A stretch of DNA of 64,000 bases from Macrobrachium rosenbergii (GCF_040412425.1 NC_089767.1:1184469-1248468), one strand, 5' to 3'; numbered from the stretch's first letter, positions 36,605 to 49,244 are shown. The notes: generated by a model not told the origin, from the sequence alone. Made by a program: numbers and translations.

Positions 36605-36890
36605 ACTTTTTAGGCAAGTTTCCTCTTTCTGGGCAAAATCAACTCTGGCTCCCAAACTGACAAACTTGGTAGGCCTGTAAACTCCCCTTTCTGGGCAAAA
36701 TCAACTCTGGCTCCCAAACTGACAAACTTGGTAGGCCTGTAAACTCCCTTTCTGGGCAAAATCAACTCTGGCTCCCAAACTGACAAACTTGGTAGGCCTG
36801 TAAACTCCCCTTTCTGGGAAAAATCAACTCTGGCTCCCAAACTGACAAACTTTGCAGGCCTATAAACTCCACTTGCAGGGCGAAACAAAA
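36605..36890. repeat. 62-bp minisatellite, about 4.5 copies
   Basis: Units start at 36629, 36691, 36752 and 36814 with 'ctgggcaaaatcaactctgg' followed by 'ctcccaaactgacaaacttg'. Lengths are 62, 61 and 62 bp, so any peptide reading shifts frame at each unit, which argues against coding. Confidence 0.92.
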
Positions 36891-38400
36891 TTCCCCCCAG
36901 ACCAACAAACTTTTAGGTTATAGCAAAAACTTGCCAAAAGACTTCCTGTGATTGGAAAGCGGGTAACTTGATACCTTTTGAGTGGAAAACTTGTTGACCA
37001 ACAGGTTTCAAGCCAAAGAATACTGAATCCAGGCATTTCCCGTCAAAACTAAAACCTCCCCTAAATCAGCAGACTTCCTACACAAAAACCATCCCCAAAC
37101 CAAACCTTTTCCTAGTAAAAAAAAGCTTTCCCAAAGTAACAAATTTTAGGCAAAGAACTCTATCAACTGACACAATTTCTAGGCAAAATGAGCCTCACCC
37201 AAACCAACTCCAAACTGATAACACTTCCTAGGTAGAAAAACTTTCAAGAGCCAACACAATGGACAAAAATCACACCTAATTAACATATTTTCCAGGGAAA
37301 ACCCCCCAGCAGAAATTCTTAGGTAAGACTGACACTTTTTGGGCAAAAGTTCCCTCCAAAGATACACATTTCAGGCAAAATCTCTCCCTAAATAGATACC
37401 CTTTTCCGGCAAAAAAAGAAAAAACTTTCAAAATGACCCACTTTTTGAGCTAAACCCCAAACATAAAATTCACGAAATATAAGAAGACATTTTGACCATG
37501 TAACTTGTGAAGCCTCCTAAGTGAATTCTCAGACTGATAGATTTTCTAATCAAAAACTCTCCCAAACCAGAATGTGTACTTCTTGGCAAGGAAAAATGCA
37601 AACCAACAGATTTACTGGAAAAACACACAGTCAAAATAACAGACTTTACAGCCCAGACAAACTTCCTAACAGACTTTCTTGCCATAAAGTCACGAACTAC
37701 TAAATTTTCTAGCCTAAAAACTGAAACTAACAGATTTTCTGCATAAAAAATACAGACTAGCAAGACGTCTAAGAATGAGAAAATAATAGCAGACTACCAA
37801 TAAGAATCACAAAGGAACAGAAAACACAACATACTTTTTAGGCAAAAACTCACAAACCCAGAAATCTTGAAAGCCACAGAATCAAAGTTTACAGATTCTG
37901 TGAAGGCAAAACCATTCAAGTTACCAGAATTCCTGAAGAAAAACAACTGCATACTAACAGATTACAGGAAGGTAAAAACAACACATTGTAAATAAAATTT
38001 TGTCAGACAATAAAATTAGTTCAAGGAGAATATCACACAGACTAATGTGCATCTAAAACCTAAAATTATTACAAGCCAAGAGACCAACTGAATGCAAAAA
38101 ATATCAAAGGACACTTTCTGAAAGCAAAATGTCATGAAGAATTAGATTTTCAGAGACTGACTTTCTAAAAGTGAAAATATTACACAAGGACGAACTTCCT
38201 AAAAGCAAGTGTCACAACAAACTTCCTGAATGCAAAACATCAAAAGAAACTTCCCAAAACTTCTGACAGTGAAATATCAAAGCATCACAGACTACCAGAA
38301 TTTCTAAAAACCAAAGCTATCATAAACTGACATAATAAGGCTCTAAAAACAAAACTACTATAAACCAAGACACTTTCTAAGCCAAAATCTACCAGGGGCA
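36891..38400. repeat. Degenerate tandem-repeat field 2
   Basis: Continuing from the 62-bp array, related motifs of the form 'ctgacagacttcctaggcaaaaactc' recur every 40-60 bp with heavy divergence ('caacagatttact', 'aacagactttacagcc', 'aacagattttctgcata', 'actgacataataagg'). It looks like the eroded part of the same array. Confidence 0.6.
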
Positions 38401-39410
38401 AAGATTTCATGAATCCTAATTGATATCAAACCAGTATATTCCATGAATCTGGACTTGTCTCAAACACCAGCAAACATATCTAGAGCTTTAAACTTTGTAT
38501 CATGTATTCAGACAATACTAATGATGATGAGTCCTGGGTCTGTCTCCATGCATCAAAAAAGACAGTCCCAGAATATCACAAGCAAGGCCAGGAGCCTGAA
38601 CTCCACTCACTGAAATAACAGGCTATCACAAAAAGTAAGTAATTGTCTAACACCACTATCCTGAACTGATTCTACTAGTATTCCATTCTCCATTGTCCTA
38701 AATCATTCTTTTACACAATCTTAACATGATGTACCTTTAGCAATCTTTCTTTTCTCTTCTTCTTTAAATCTTTACCTGAAACCTTCATGAACAAAGTCAA
38801 CAGACTTATGTAAACTTGACAGGGTTCAAAGGGAAATCAACTTGCAAAGAGAGACAATTTATAGAAAAGGTGATGAATAAATGAATATGAGGGAATATAA
38901 AATAAAAATGATACACCTAATATCTGGAGATCAGAAGATTCCACAACAGCACTAGGAAAACTATTCCACATTTTAGCTGTAGCCAAGATAAAACTACTAA
39001 TAAATTCCTAATAAAGCTAAACAATACCAAGCTTTCCTTTACACCAAAATTCACTGCTTACAAACTATAAACAGCTTAAGCACAACTCTTAACGTAAACC
39101 AAATTTATTCTCAGCACTGGTCTATCAACAGCAAAACTTCGATCCTTCAATTATTCCAAAACTTGACTATAATGGAATAACACTTTGAATCCCAAGACAT
39201 CACGAACAAGGACTGGATTAAATCACAAACCACCATCACAAAAAATGACTTATTTAATCCTAAACTATGTATCGGCAAACTTCCTGAATGATGTTACTAT
39301 ATCAACACTTGGAAAACCTCTACACAAATCCACTCACATCTAGAAATGTAAGTTGCACAGCAACATAAAACCAAGGAAATTTCTACCGTACACCATGGCC
39401 AGTGTCTTAA

Positions 39411-39650
39411 CTTACCCAAGATCAGGGTACATTAACTGTAAATTCAGCTGACATTCTAGTGATTTCTCAAGGTACAATGATTCAGTAAAGCCTGCCAAAG
39501 CCATTTTGGAGCAATGAAGAGGCTACACAGGTATCCTAAGTTGCCCAAGATCAGGGTACATTAACTGTATAATCAGCTGACAATCTAGTGGCTTCTCAAA
39601 GGTATATTGATTCAGTAAAGCCTGCCAAAGTTATTTCTGGAGCAAAGAAA
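39411..39650 (+). repeat. Tandem pair, about 124 bp
   Basis: 'cccaagatcagggtacatta', 'gattcagtaaagcctgccaa' and neighbouring bases repeat once with a period of about 124 bp (start near 39415 and 39543). No gene is visible in the surrounding 38400-39850. Confidence 0.88.
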
Positions 39651-39851
39651 ATGCAACACCAGTTATACATCAGAATGTCAACATAGCAATAAAGTGACAT
39701 CTCTAATCACATATTCTATATTGCTTAAGCAACTCATATCTGGAGCATACAATCTCCAGTTCTAAGAGCCAAACACAAGGTTCAGTAAACCTGTACAACA
39801 CTTTGTCTACAAACCTTCTGAGGAAACCTTTCAGTACCTGAAGCCACAGGC

Positions 39852-40144
39852 CAGTGGTTCTCAACCAGGGGGGAAATTTCAGTTTCAGGGATGGGGGAAT
39901 TGTGACCATAGATTGGCAGGCTCAAACTGGCTCTAGGACCACATAAAAAGCAGTGTGCATTGGTCTGCACTACTGAGAGGTCATGCTGGGCTTTCTCTCT
40001 GCTAGTGTGTGTGTTTGTGTTAGTATTTTGTTGCATATTATTTGGAATGCACCTTTTGAGGCAGACAATTTTGGAAAGAGGGGTGGATGGCATTCTGACA
40101 TATGGTGAAAGGGTGCATGGGCCAAAAAAGATTGAGAACCACTG
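39852..40144. mobile_element. hAT-like MITE, second subfamily
   Basis: The ends 'cagtggttctcaacc' and 'attgagaaccactg' are near-perfect inverted repeats enclosing 293 bp. The interior differs from the MITEs at 23316 and 44425. The flanking octamers 'ccacaggc' and 'caccaaac' do not match well. No transposase is present. Confidence 0.75.
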
Positions 40145-41809
40145 CACCAAACCATTACAAAGTGACTAAACCTTTCCAAAAACTGGCAATAAAGATTTCT
40201 GCATTCTCTGTAAGGAAATGACAACTAGCTTCTCCATAGCATCTGATTCATCCAAATCCTAACCAAACTGTTCATGGGAATACTTTCTATATACATTAAG
40301 CTTTATGTTAGAAATGTAACCTGAGAATAAGGACAGTTAACTCGTCCTGTTAAATAAAGGGAAAAACCTTGGTTCTGAAATTCATCTTTGTTTTCAATGA
40401 AGTCTGGATGGTACCTCAAACAGTCTCAAAATCTCAGGATGCCTTATGGTAAGGTATTTTTGTGAAAGTAGACCTATAATAACCTTTCTAGTCTGTCAAA
40501 AGCCACATTATTACACAGTACCCTTTTTGAAAGGCTTTTAAATCATTATTTTTTGTTAATTTTAGGTCAAGATTAATAAACAGTCCTCAAGATTACACAC
40601 ACAAACTTTATCTAATTAACTGACGATGTTATGAACTTTGTAAAGTTTCTCACACAGAATTCTGTTCAGTGTATTTAGAATTCAAAACCACACAGAATGT
40701 CCATCAAGATGAATTTATCCTCCTTTATTTCAGTTGTACAAATGTAATGAAAAGTTCTGACCCCAAGACCGAGAAACTGTTTGAGCTTTCTGGTACCCCC
40801 TTTGGAACGACTTTTGTGTCCAAAACTAATTTCAAAAATGTTTGAAATTATCTTTAACATCTGACCAGAAAGGATAAATGGTATTCTTTCAAAATGTTTT
40901 GATAGACTTACTTGAGATAAGGTCTTTCAAGCCGGTGACAAATTTTAACAGCAAAATGTCTCTAAAACTATAACAATGCTAGATATCTGAGAGAATATAA
41001 AAGCTATTACTGTACTTAAAAATTTCACCGGCTAACCGGCTTGTGAAATAATTTTGCATGTAAACTTTTGAAATACCAGCATCTGACACAATTAATCAAA
41101 TGCAGCATCAGCAAAAATGAAAAAAATTCTCTATTCTTCATAAATGATGCTCTACAAGTTAGAATTATTCCATTACATCACCAAATTTACACAAATTAGG
41201 CCAGGAAATGGTATTTGAAATAGCAGAACCTAATAACAATTAAAGTATAAGTAAAATTTGACAATTCAGAGTAAAAATTCCCCCAAAATGAGAAATTTCT
41301 TGAAAATAATCTAAGATTATGAAGTCATGCATATAGAGCACGTCTGCATCTCACTATACCAATTACTTTTAGTCAGTTATTCATGATGAAAATAAGTAAT
41401 TTTTATACATAAGTACCTCTGAAAACAGACCAATAAACTCTATTCACAAATGTTTACAAGTAAATTTATACACACAGCCCTAAGGAAAGAATTCTGACAG
41501 CTACAAATTCAACCATGCAATGGCTAATACATTTGAAAATATATATACATCATAACCACAAATCTTTTACTTAATGTTCTTCTTTTTCTATGAAATTACA
41601 CATAAAACTCAGATTCTATAACAAGACATGGGAGAAAAACTTACAAGAAATCTTAGTGAAAACAGAAAACAAACTGACAAAATGTCTAAAAATCGTAGAT
41701 TTTCTTACAAGTTATTCATAGAAAAATTACAAAGGGATTTTTTGGGGGCCATTATACTTGTCTGAGGCAAAATTCTGTTAATTAAAATATACAGGGAAAA
41801 TTACCCAGT
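40145..41809. other. AT-rich stretch with no recognised gene
   Basis: Only short ORFs without motifs. A weak inverted pair 'caagccggtgac' (about 40929) and 'caccggctaaccggcttg' (about 41026) might be a small foldback remnant. Confidence 0.4.
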
Positions 41810-42183
41810 TCATAAGACACTACAGGTCAACCAAGCATTTGCCTAAGTACGAAACTACTGCTATGAGAGTGAACATAAGCCTAGGCTCGTCTTGGTGGTA
41901 GCCTTGCCAAGACCACCTTAGGCTTACTGCATTTGACACCATTTTTTGACATCTGAAATGGTCTAACATATCTTCCCTAGAGACATAAAAAACTGGAAAA
42001 GCACTGGCAAGCATGAAGGAAGCATACACAAGACGTCTTCCCATCTCAGCAATCAACTGTTGTCAGCTCAGAAAACTTAAGCCCTTTGGGTCAGCTTCAA
42101 AGTTGGTAACCGACTGGTTTCATTACCTCCAGCTGAGGGCGCTCTCTCTTTCCCCTTCGGGGCATTGCAATGCTGACCTCAAG
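41810..42183 (-). repeat. Large inverted repeat pair, right copy
   Basis: Reverse-complement partner of 33155-33531. On the minus strand it holds a 78-codon ORF (41820-42056) containing 'FPVFYVSREDMLDHFR' and 'SYLGKCLVDL'. The left copy keeps the same frame with mostly single-residue changes and one stop. The product is not recognised. The repeat may be a transposon fragment that once coded. Confidence 0.85.
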
Positions 42184-42890
42184 GAGTCCTTTATTTTCAA
42201 GTCTTTTTCTACAATCTTTCCAGTTTTGTGTTCATACAGTATATATACAAATATATAAATTACATATATAGGAAGACTTCTGTACTTCAGCTTATGTCCC
42301 TTAACAATGAGCAAAAATTCACAATTTTCTTCAAACTGTTCTCATTTGCAGGTTAATATTTAATCTTTACAGACACTGCTGTAGCTCTCACTTTGTACAC
42401 AGTGTAAAGAAATGCTTCCCTTCTCAAATATTAAGGTCAAATGAACCTCCTAACTTAATCACATTAAAAAACATGAACTGTTGAAAATTTACGACAAAAA
42501 GCAATATAATTCACTTAAATATAAGTACTAAAGCAAATATTACACCCAAAGATTTACCTGTTTCATACCCTAATCTAAGATCAAAATATCTGTGATTATG
42601 GAAAAACTGAACCATATACAGTACACATTTTAAGTGTGTTTTTAGAGTAATGTATTTAATGTGTTCAGAGGAAGAGTTTTAAGTGTGAAAATGTTAAGAG
42701 GAGGTATTTAATCCCTGTGTCTAAAAGCAATGGAAAAGCACCTTGAAGGCATGTAGTGTGAATGAGGGGAATTCAAGTGTGAAATGTAATGGAAAAAAGC
42801 ACCTTTGAAGGTATATATAAATAAGGGTGAACTCAAGTGTGAAATGATGCTTTAAAACCATGTGAAGACTCTGATGAGGCACAAAATGAA

Positions 42891-42891
42891 T

Positions 42892-42971
<80 letters not shown>
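42891..42971. repeat. (TG)n-(GA)n compound microsatellite
   Basis: (TG)n to about 42915 is followed directly by (GA)n to 42971. The flanking DNA 42184-44416 is AT-rich with no recognised gene. The ORF at 44102-44302 has no known motif. Confidence 0.97.
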
Positions 42972-42973
<2 letters not shown>

Positions 42974-44424
42974 TCCTTTCAAGCAAAGTATGCAGAAATT
43001 GGTCAACAAATTGTGAGGAGGTTTTATTACAGCAAGAAAAGTGAGTGTGCAATTCTGCAGCTTAAAAGTTGTACTGTAAATCTGCAAAGTGTTTCTAAGC
43101 AACAGCTTAACAGGAGACTGAAGAAATTCCCTTGAATGTGAAATGTGTGAATTCAAGTTGAAAGAAATAGAAGTCTATTCAGAATGGAAGGTTGAGAGGA
43201 AGAAATAAGAACAATGTCTAAGTTATTTACATCAATCTACAACATCTCGTTCCTATATCTGGTTTCTACAGATAATAACACTGCAAAATAGTTTTACTAT
43301 CTCAGATTATTGCAAATGTTGGCCATTGGGGGAAATCTGCATAGCTGTGAGTCTCCAAATTTAGCTCATCAAACCTAGATTACAATGTCTGCATGATATA
43401 CCATAAGTGAGGAAGCACTGGATATTATAAATTTCTTGAATTATTTTGGTACCATTAGAGCTTTCTCAGTAGTTTTTAAACTTATTATTTGATAATAAAC
43501 TAACAAAGGCACTTTTATTATAAACTAACAGAGAACTGAGGAATAAGCTGAAATACATAAGTTCTTGTATACAATAAAATCAATTTACAATTTGGTGTTA
43601 CATTACTTTTCCCATTATTCAAAGTTTAAAGTTAAATTTTTAATGATAACAGTTAAACTTTCAAATATAACAATTAACTGAACTTGATCTGGTAAATTTA
43701 ATTCAATGGGAACTCTGTGCAATAATTCAACACTAAAAAAATCATTATACCTTAACCTAATATTCTCCATATGTCAAGACACGGTTGCACTTGTTCTTCT
43801 AAAACTGACTAGACCTGTAAATCAGAAATAATTGAATTTCTCAAATAATTGACGTCAGAGTCACAAGCAATTGAAGACAAATTATATATCTTCTTGAAGT
43901 GTAACTACAGACAATTTCAGAACTGATTTGGGTCCTAAGCTTTGACAGAACTCTTCCGTTAAGATTTAATTTCTGATGAACTATTCTTCAGGCCAAGTAT
44001 ATGCATAACAAAACTCCCTGATTATCAAATAGCTTCCCCTTTAGTTCCTTCCACTCTGGTGTTCAACCTCTCTAACCTATCTACTCCAGTTTACAACATT
44101 CATGGAAAATCAGTCCCTTTGTGAGAACCTTACAAGGAAAGAGATAAAGTGTGATTTGCTTGTATCACAAAAAACAGTTAAAAAGAGTATTCAATTAAAT
44201 AGCAACTCTCTAATAGCTTATGATGAGTCTACTAAGGAAGGAATTTACCTTGTACGTCAAATGTCTGGAAAGTACTTAAGTGTCCCAGTTAAAAATAAAT
44301 GACCAGTTCTCAAGATGATTTTAATCTTTCCAGAAAGTCTACCTATCAACATAACATCAAGATGAATAAACCTATCTCATAACTCAGAATAACTATTAAT
44401 TCATATGCCAAATATAGCCTTGTC

Positions 44425-44713
44425 CAGCGGTTCTTCACCTTTTTATTACCACACCCCCTCTAAGAGTTGGTCCTTCCCTCCATGCCCCCCTCCCAGATTT
44501 AAAGAAAAATTAAAAAAAAGAGAAAGAGAAGTGGTGTTTTTATTCTTTTCAGAATAAATTAGTGAGATACTTGACACTACTTCTTAGTGACTCTTGTCAA
44601 GAGAATAATGAATATAATTAGAGAATTTTTAATTTTTCCCTAGGGCTCACAGCCCCCCTTGAAATTGCTGATGCTCCCCTAGGGATGTGCGGCCCCCAGG
44701 TTGAGAACCACTG
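44425..44713 (-). mobile_element. hAT-like MITE with perfect 8-bp target duplication
   Basis: The element runs from 'cagcggttcttcacc' to 'ggttgagaaccactg' and is flanked on both sides by the identical octamer 'gccttgtc' (44417-44424 and 44714-44721). An 8-bp duplication is the hallmark of hAT transposition. It is 289 bp and non-coding, in the opposite orientation to the related copies at 23316 and 31370. Confidence 0.92.
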
Positions 44714-45164
44714 GCCTTGTCAAACTTCCCTTCAAAGACACTTTCGAATTTACTTATTCATATACCTGAGATACCATTGTTAACAATACCCTAATCTCAT
44801 TTAAGATACCACTTTGAATATGAGTCTACTTACAGATTCATTCACCCATGACATTTTCAGAAAAACCAAATTATCCTAAGTAATGCATTCAACATGGCTG
44901 AATCATTTACCTAAAATGCCATTAACAGTATTGCAAATGCCCCTTAAAGTAACAGTGAAATTTAGATTTCACTTCTTAAAAGATTTATCTATGATGCATT
45001 TGACAACAATACCAAAATGTGCCCTTGAAGTAACACTCTCAATTCGGAACGTCCCCATGCCTGCAGTGTCTTGAAATATGCAGAGATGCCATGATAATAA
45101 TGCTCTTGATAAGGTACTCTCCAATATTTACACAATTAACCTTTCTAATCAGAAATAGTTCCTC

Positions 45165-45438
45165 ATTGGGTGGGTGGATCCGTTCTCAGCTAGCACTCTG
45201 CTGGCCGCGAGTTCGAATCTCCGACCGGCCAATGAAGAATAAGAGGAATTTGTTTCTGGTGATAGAAATTCATTTCTCGCTTTAATGTGGTTCGGATTCC
45301 ACAATACGCTGTAGGTCCCGTTGCTAGGTAACCAACTGGTTCTTAGCCACGTAAAATAAATCTAATCATTGGGGCCAGCCCTCCCTAGGAGAGCTGTTAA
45401 TCAGCTCAGTGGTCTGGTTAAACTAAGGTATACTTAAC
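45165..45438 (+). mobile_element. tRNA-derived SINE
   Basis: The head 'gggtggatccgttctcagct...gcgagttcgaatctccgacc' looks tRNA-like, with a B-box-type 'gttcgaatc' at 45211-45219, as used by RNA polymerase III. The body 'aatgtggttcggattccaca', 'gctgtaggtcccgttgctag' and 'ggagagctgttaatcagctc' is shared with the truncated minus-strand copy at 17630-17760. It ends near 'aaggtatacttaac' without a clear A-tail. It would depend on a LINE for mobility. Confidence 0.85.
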
Positions 45439-45439
45439 T

Positions 45440-46330
45440 TCTAATTAAAAATTACAAGAAGCAAAGCTGAACTTGACTGTTATGACTGACAAAGCACCTA
45501 CATAATACAGCACTATAAATTTAACCCTCTCCTATTTTCAGCAGCCAACGTAGACTAGATCACGATCTCTCGATACTAAAGTATGACTCTCTCCAACATT
45601 TTTGTTCATGGGACCATTTTTTCTGCACTCTGGCACATTGTACAAATTTCGTAAACATAAAAGTAGATGTCTCTTCAAGTCAAGATTCTTCTTTCATAGC
45701 AGACTATAATATCCTGTCCCATTGATGCCTTAAAGTTGCAGACACTTTCCTGAAAAGATGAGGAAGAAATCACGTTAATGACATCATGTCACGCTGAGAT
45801 CTCTTGGCTTACACAGTATTGACAACAAAGATAATCGGTTATAACTAGGCACCAATCATCCTGCACCTACGCCCCTTTGACTAAAAGGGGCACAGATTAG
45901 ACAGGATCTCTTCAAGATTAGTCTCACACGTCTTTTGTTTTTTTCTATGCATCCTTGTGCAAGGTAATCTTATTGAATCATAGCTGGTGTAAATATTACA
46001 GTAACTGAAAAGTTGGACTGCAATGAAATTTTCACTAAACAAGTAAAAAGGCTTCTTAGTGCAAGTTTCAAATAGTTGATCAATACAAAAAGTTCCTTAT
46101 ATTTATCCGTATTATTATTATTATTGCTACTTGGGTCTGCCTATAACATTTGCAAGACCATTTCAACATTTTCAAGTAACTCGGTTAGATTTTGAAGCAC
46201 CAGCAATGTCCCATCTCTCTCCAATTTGTCCTAAAACATCCCTTACTTGGGTCAATTATTTTCAGAAAAAATCCATTTACTGCTCTCACTAGCTGAATTT
46301 CTCATGGTACTGATAAAAAACCAAGCAGTT
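45440..46330. other. AT-rich stretch with no recognised gene
   Basis: Unique sequence with a short (ATT)n near 46110. Nothing coding is supported. Confidence 0.4.
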
Positions 46331-46590
46331 ATATGAGGCGCCACATGTCAGAGCAGCCTAACCCTCAAACATGGTGATATTGAGTTAGTGGTGGGAAGAT
46401 ATAGAAAAGACACGTAATTTTTACATGGGAACAAATTTCAAACGAAAATCACCCTTAATCCCCCCCAAAACTTATGGTCAAAGTTGCATGATATAAACTG
46501 GTTCCAGTACAAATGGAAAACTTTAAAAATATTGCTTCATATCTCAAAACTATGTTTTTGCAATTCCCTCTGACATGTGGCACCTCATAT
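46331..46590. mobile_element. Candidate MITE with 23-bp inverted ends
   Basis: 'atatgaggcgccacatgtca' plus 'gag' at 46331-46353 is repeated inverted at 46568-46590 with one mismatch. The interior of about 215 bp is AT-rich and non-coding. No clear target duplication is visible. Confidence 0.6.
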
Positions 46591-46733
46591 GTAGTACACT
46601 AGAACCGACCCATAATCATGAGCATAGCGGAGAAAATTAAACTAATTTTACTGAATGTTAAAAATTTGTTGTATATTATTCCTAACATATCTGAAATAAA
46701 ATGCAGTCACTCAGGATTGATTAAGATTAAAAG

Positions 46734-46989
46734 TACAGTACTGCCCTAAAATGGAAAACTACAGTATCTGCAAATTCTCAAAATTAAGATATGCCACCTA
46801 CTGGGCTTGTGAAACACTAATACACAAGTTACTGCAGTTTCAGAATGATTCTTCAATACTTTTCACTAGTATTTAAGGGGTCCCATTTGCAGTATCTGCA
46901 AAATCAATAGTAAGGCAAGGGAGTACCTACCATTTTTCTCAGTTTTGTATTTTTGCAGACACTGCAGTCTTCCATTTCAGGGCAGTGTA
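46734..46989. mobile_element. Candidate MITE with long inverted ends and TA flanks
   Basis: The left 'ctgccctaaaatggaaaact', 'acagtatctgcaaa' and the reverse complement of 'ttttgcagacactgcagtct', 'tccatttcagggcag' form arms of about 50-60 bp. Each end abuts TA (46734-46735 and 46988-46989). The organisation resembles non-autonomous Tc1/mariner elements. There is no ORF. Confidence 0.6.
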
Positions 46990-47236
46990 CCCAATTCCAC
47001 TCTATACAGTCAGTGAAAGGTGATCAGTAGAACATTTTTAATCTTACCAGTGCCATACCTTTACAGGCAGTGGATCCAGGTGACAAACTTACTGGGCTCA
47101 GTCCACTCTAGTATACAACATCCAGGGCTCATCACCATTCAGTTCCTCATGGTGAACCGTTCTCCTGAGTTCTCACCCTGAAAAGAAAACTTTTTATCAG
47201 ATACTGATTACATGTAAACAATAAAGAAATCCTTGC

Positions 47237-47440
47237 ATTATTATTATTATTATCATTATTATTATTATTATTATTATTACAGTATTATTATTCAGCAGAT
47301 GAAGAACCCTACTCATATGGAACAAGCCTACCAAAAGGGCCATTGACTTGAAATTCAAAAGCTTCCAAAGAATGTGGCGTTCATTAGAAAGTACGAGAAG
47401 GTACAGGGAAATACAGAAGAGGGGATCTCACTTATTAAAG
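47237..47440 (-). mobile_element. LINE 3' end, truncated, with (ATT)n tail
   Basis: Minus-strand reading: 'taataagtgagatcccctct...cattctttggaagcttttgaatttcaagtcaatggccc...' then the TAA/AAT tail (47237-47292 on +). It matches the 3' UTR of the LINE at 60190-60648. Confidence 0.78.
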
Positions 47441-48759
47441 AGAAAAAAAATTATATTAATAAATATTATCATAATTAGCAGAACTATTTTAGCAAATTAC
47501 TTCCCCCTTCCTTTTTTTTTTTTTTTTTTGTTTTTCATTTTACTGTAATCGATATTTCAATATTTCACAGTCAGAATACAAAGGGATTAAAACGGTTGAA
47601 GGCCACTCCTTTAAGTAGGTAATTTTTCCGAGGCAAAAGTAAATCTGTCTGGTCGTTTTCTTACAGGCAAAACCCCTGCAGGCATCAGCTGAACATGACT
47701 CAACTACCTATGTGACTGGATCGTGCCCCTGCCCCATAGGAGGGGATAAAAGCGACAAACCACGAGGCCTCGCTCTCACATACGCTGGATAGGATGGAGT
47801 AAGGACCAAGCCAATGCCCTTGGCCCACAGTGCCCTTAGCTAACCACGTGGCCCTTTTAAAAGTATACTTTCTCCTCGTGCCCTTCGACCGCAAGCCACA
47901 TGTTCGCTCAACCGTTGGCCTGCCTGATGCCCACATGCCATTGCCCGGCCCTTCGTGAAATTCCCATGCATTGCCCTTTTATGTGAAGCCCCGCATCCCC
48001 TAACACGTGGAGGAACTCGCCCTCGGGGCTCGCAAGTCATCCACGGACCTCTTTCTGCACTGGAACCAAATCTGCCTTATGGTAAAGTGCTCTGGAAGAC
48101 CTCATTCAGTCACGCTTTTGTCTTGTAACATTTACTTAATTTGAGAAAAAGTAATCACCGAATCTCTTGTCAAATGTCCGTGCTCCTCGAGTGTCGGCAG
48201 TGCTAAACTATCATTTATTCATCGGCCCCTTGGCACCCTCATGCAGCTTCGAATTCATTATTCTTTTGTCTATTTTCATTACTGGCGTATAATGTGCATA
48301 TCTCTCATTTCAGAGGGACCCTATATCATGGAAGCTTCTTGGACTGTGTCTGAATCCCCAGTTTCATTCATCCCATAGGGAATCCCCTTCAGGATCAATA
48401 ATCTACTTGCATTCCTCTTTCCCATACTAATGTCATTTATGTAAATACACTCCTTTCAGTTTGCTCACGTGTTTAAATATCTCCCTTTAGTGGAAGAGCC
48501 TTATGCTCATAAGAAATTCCCCATTTGTTTTCCTCTTTTTTATGTTTTCCTGGACCCAAGAAGTCAGAATCACAAGGCTAAATTACCCTAAATTGTTGCT
48601 ACCTGTCTCACAGAGAATATTTCAAACTAAATTGCCAGGAAAAACATAAAAATATATAAAACTGTGTTAAGAAGAATAGCATCACGATTCTAGAATTTAC
48701 ATCTATGGTCGTTGAACAATGTTAAGCACACAAGTGAAGAAAATTTGATAAAGTTTCAT
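47441..48759. other. No recognised gene; GC-richer patch at 47.69-48.06 kb
   Basis: The patch has repeated 'tgcccttgg/tgccctta/tgccctttt' motifs, suggesting a decayed minisatellite. Minus-strand ORFs there are Arg/Gly-rich without a known motif. The rest is AT-rich. Confidence 0.35.
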
Positions 48760-48910
48760 ATATATTACTCATTCTCAAAGGCATATTGCTCGGCTAGATC
48801 GCTTCTTGAAGTTGTACACAACACCTGCAAGGTGCCTTATGTACCTTAAGCCATCCTTCTCTAAGAGGCTGTGACTTATCAAGTTCTTAGTTTTTTCATT
48901 AAAACCATTA
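48760..48910 (+). repeat. Tandem duplication, unit 1 (left of MITE)
   Basis: 'attactcattctcaaaggca' through 'gacttatcaagttcttagtt' and 'cattaaaaccatta' is repeated at 49245-49396 at about 85% by eye, with a MITE exactly between the two units. Confidence 0.88.
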
Positions 48911-49243
48911 CAGGCAGTCCCCGGGTTACGATGGGCATGGCTTATGACGTTCTGAGCTTACGACACTCTTCAAATATATTATCAAAAATGATTTCCTAGG
49001 TTCCAACTCACTCCGGGTTTATGATGCCGATCTGACGGAAGAAATACAGCTAAAAAAAAAAAATACTTTAGAATGGTCAAAATTTGAGTTTTTATAAAGA
49101 ACTCAATAAAAATGCCATTTACGTCATTTACAAGCCACCCAAATGATTAAAAGTAAGGTTTTCTTACGATTCTAGACAATATTTTGGATTAGGACGTGGC
49201 ATCAGAATGGAACCCCCGACGTCGTAAACCGGGGGACTGCCTG
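48911..49243. mobile_element. MITE with TA target site (caggcagtccccgggttacg ends)
   Basis: The left 'caggcagtccccgggttacg' and right 'cgtaaaccgggggactgcctg' are inverted repeats, with TA on both sides (48909-48910 and 49244-49245). It is 333 bp, has an internal poly-A run and is non-coding. The ends and TA site fit Tc1/mariner (Tigger-like) derivatives. Confidence 0.82.
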
Positions 49244-49244
49244 T

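Noticed and set aside
36610..36888. Repetitive minus-strand ORF resembling a repeat protein
   Set aside because: The DNA repeat is 61-62 bp, so successive units are read in different frames, which is incompatible with a selected protein repeat.
45165..45240. Functional tRNA gene
   Set aside because: The B-box-like sequence is present, but no complete cloverleaf with paired acceptor ends could be drawn and the sequence continues into a repeated SINE body.
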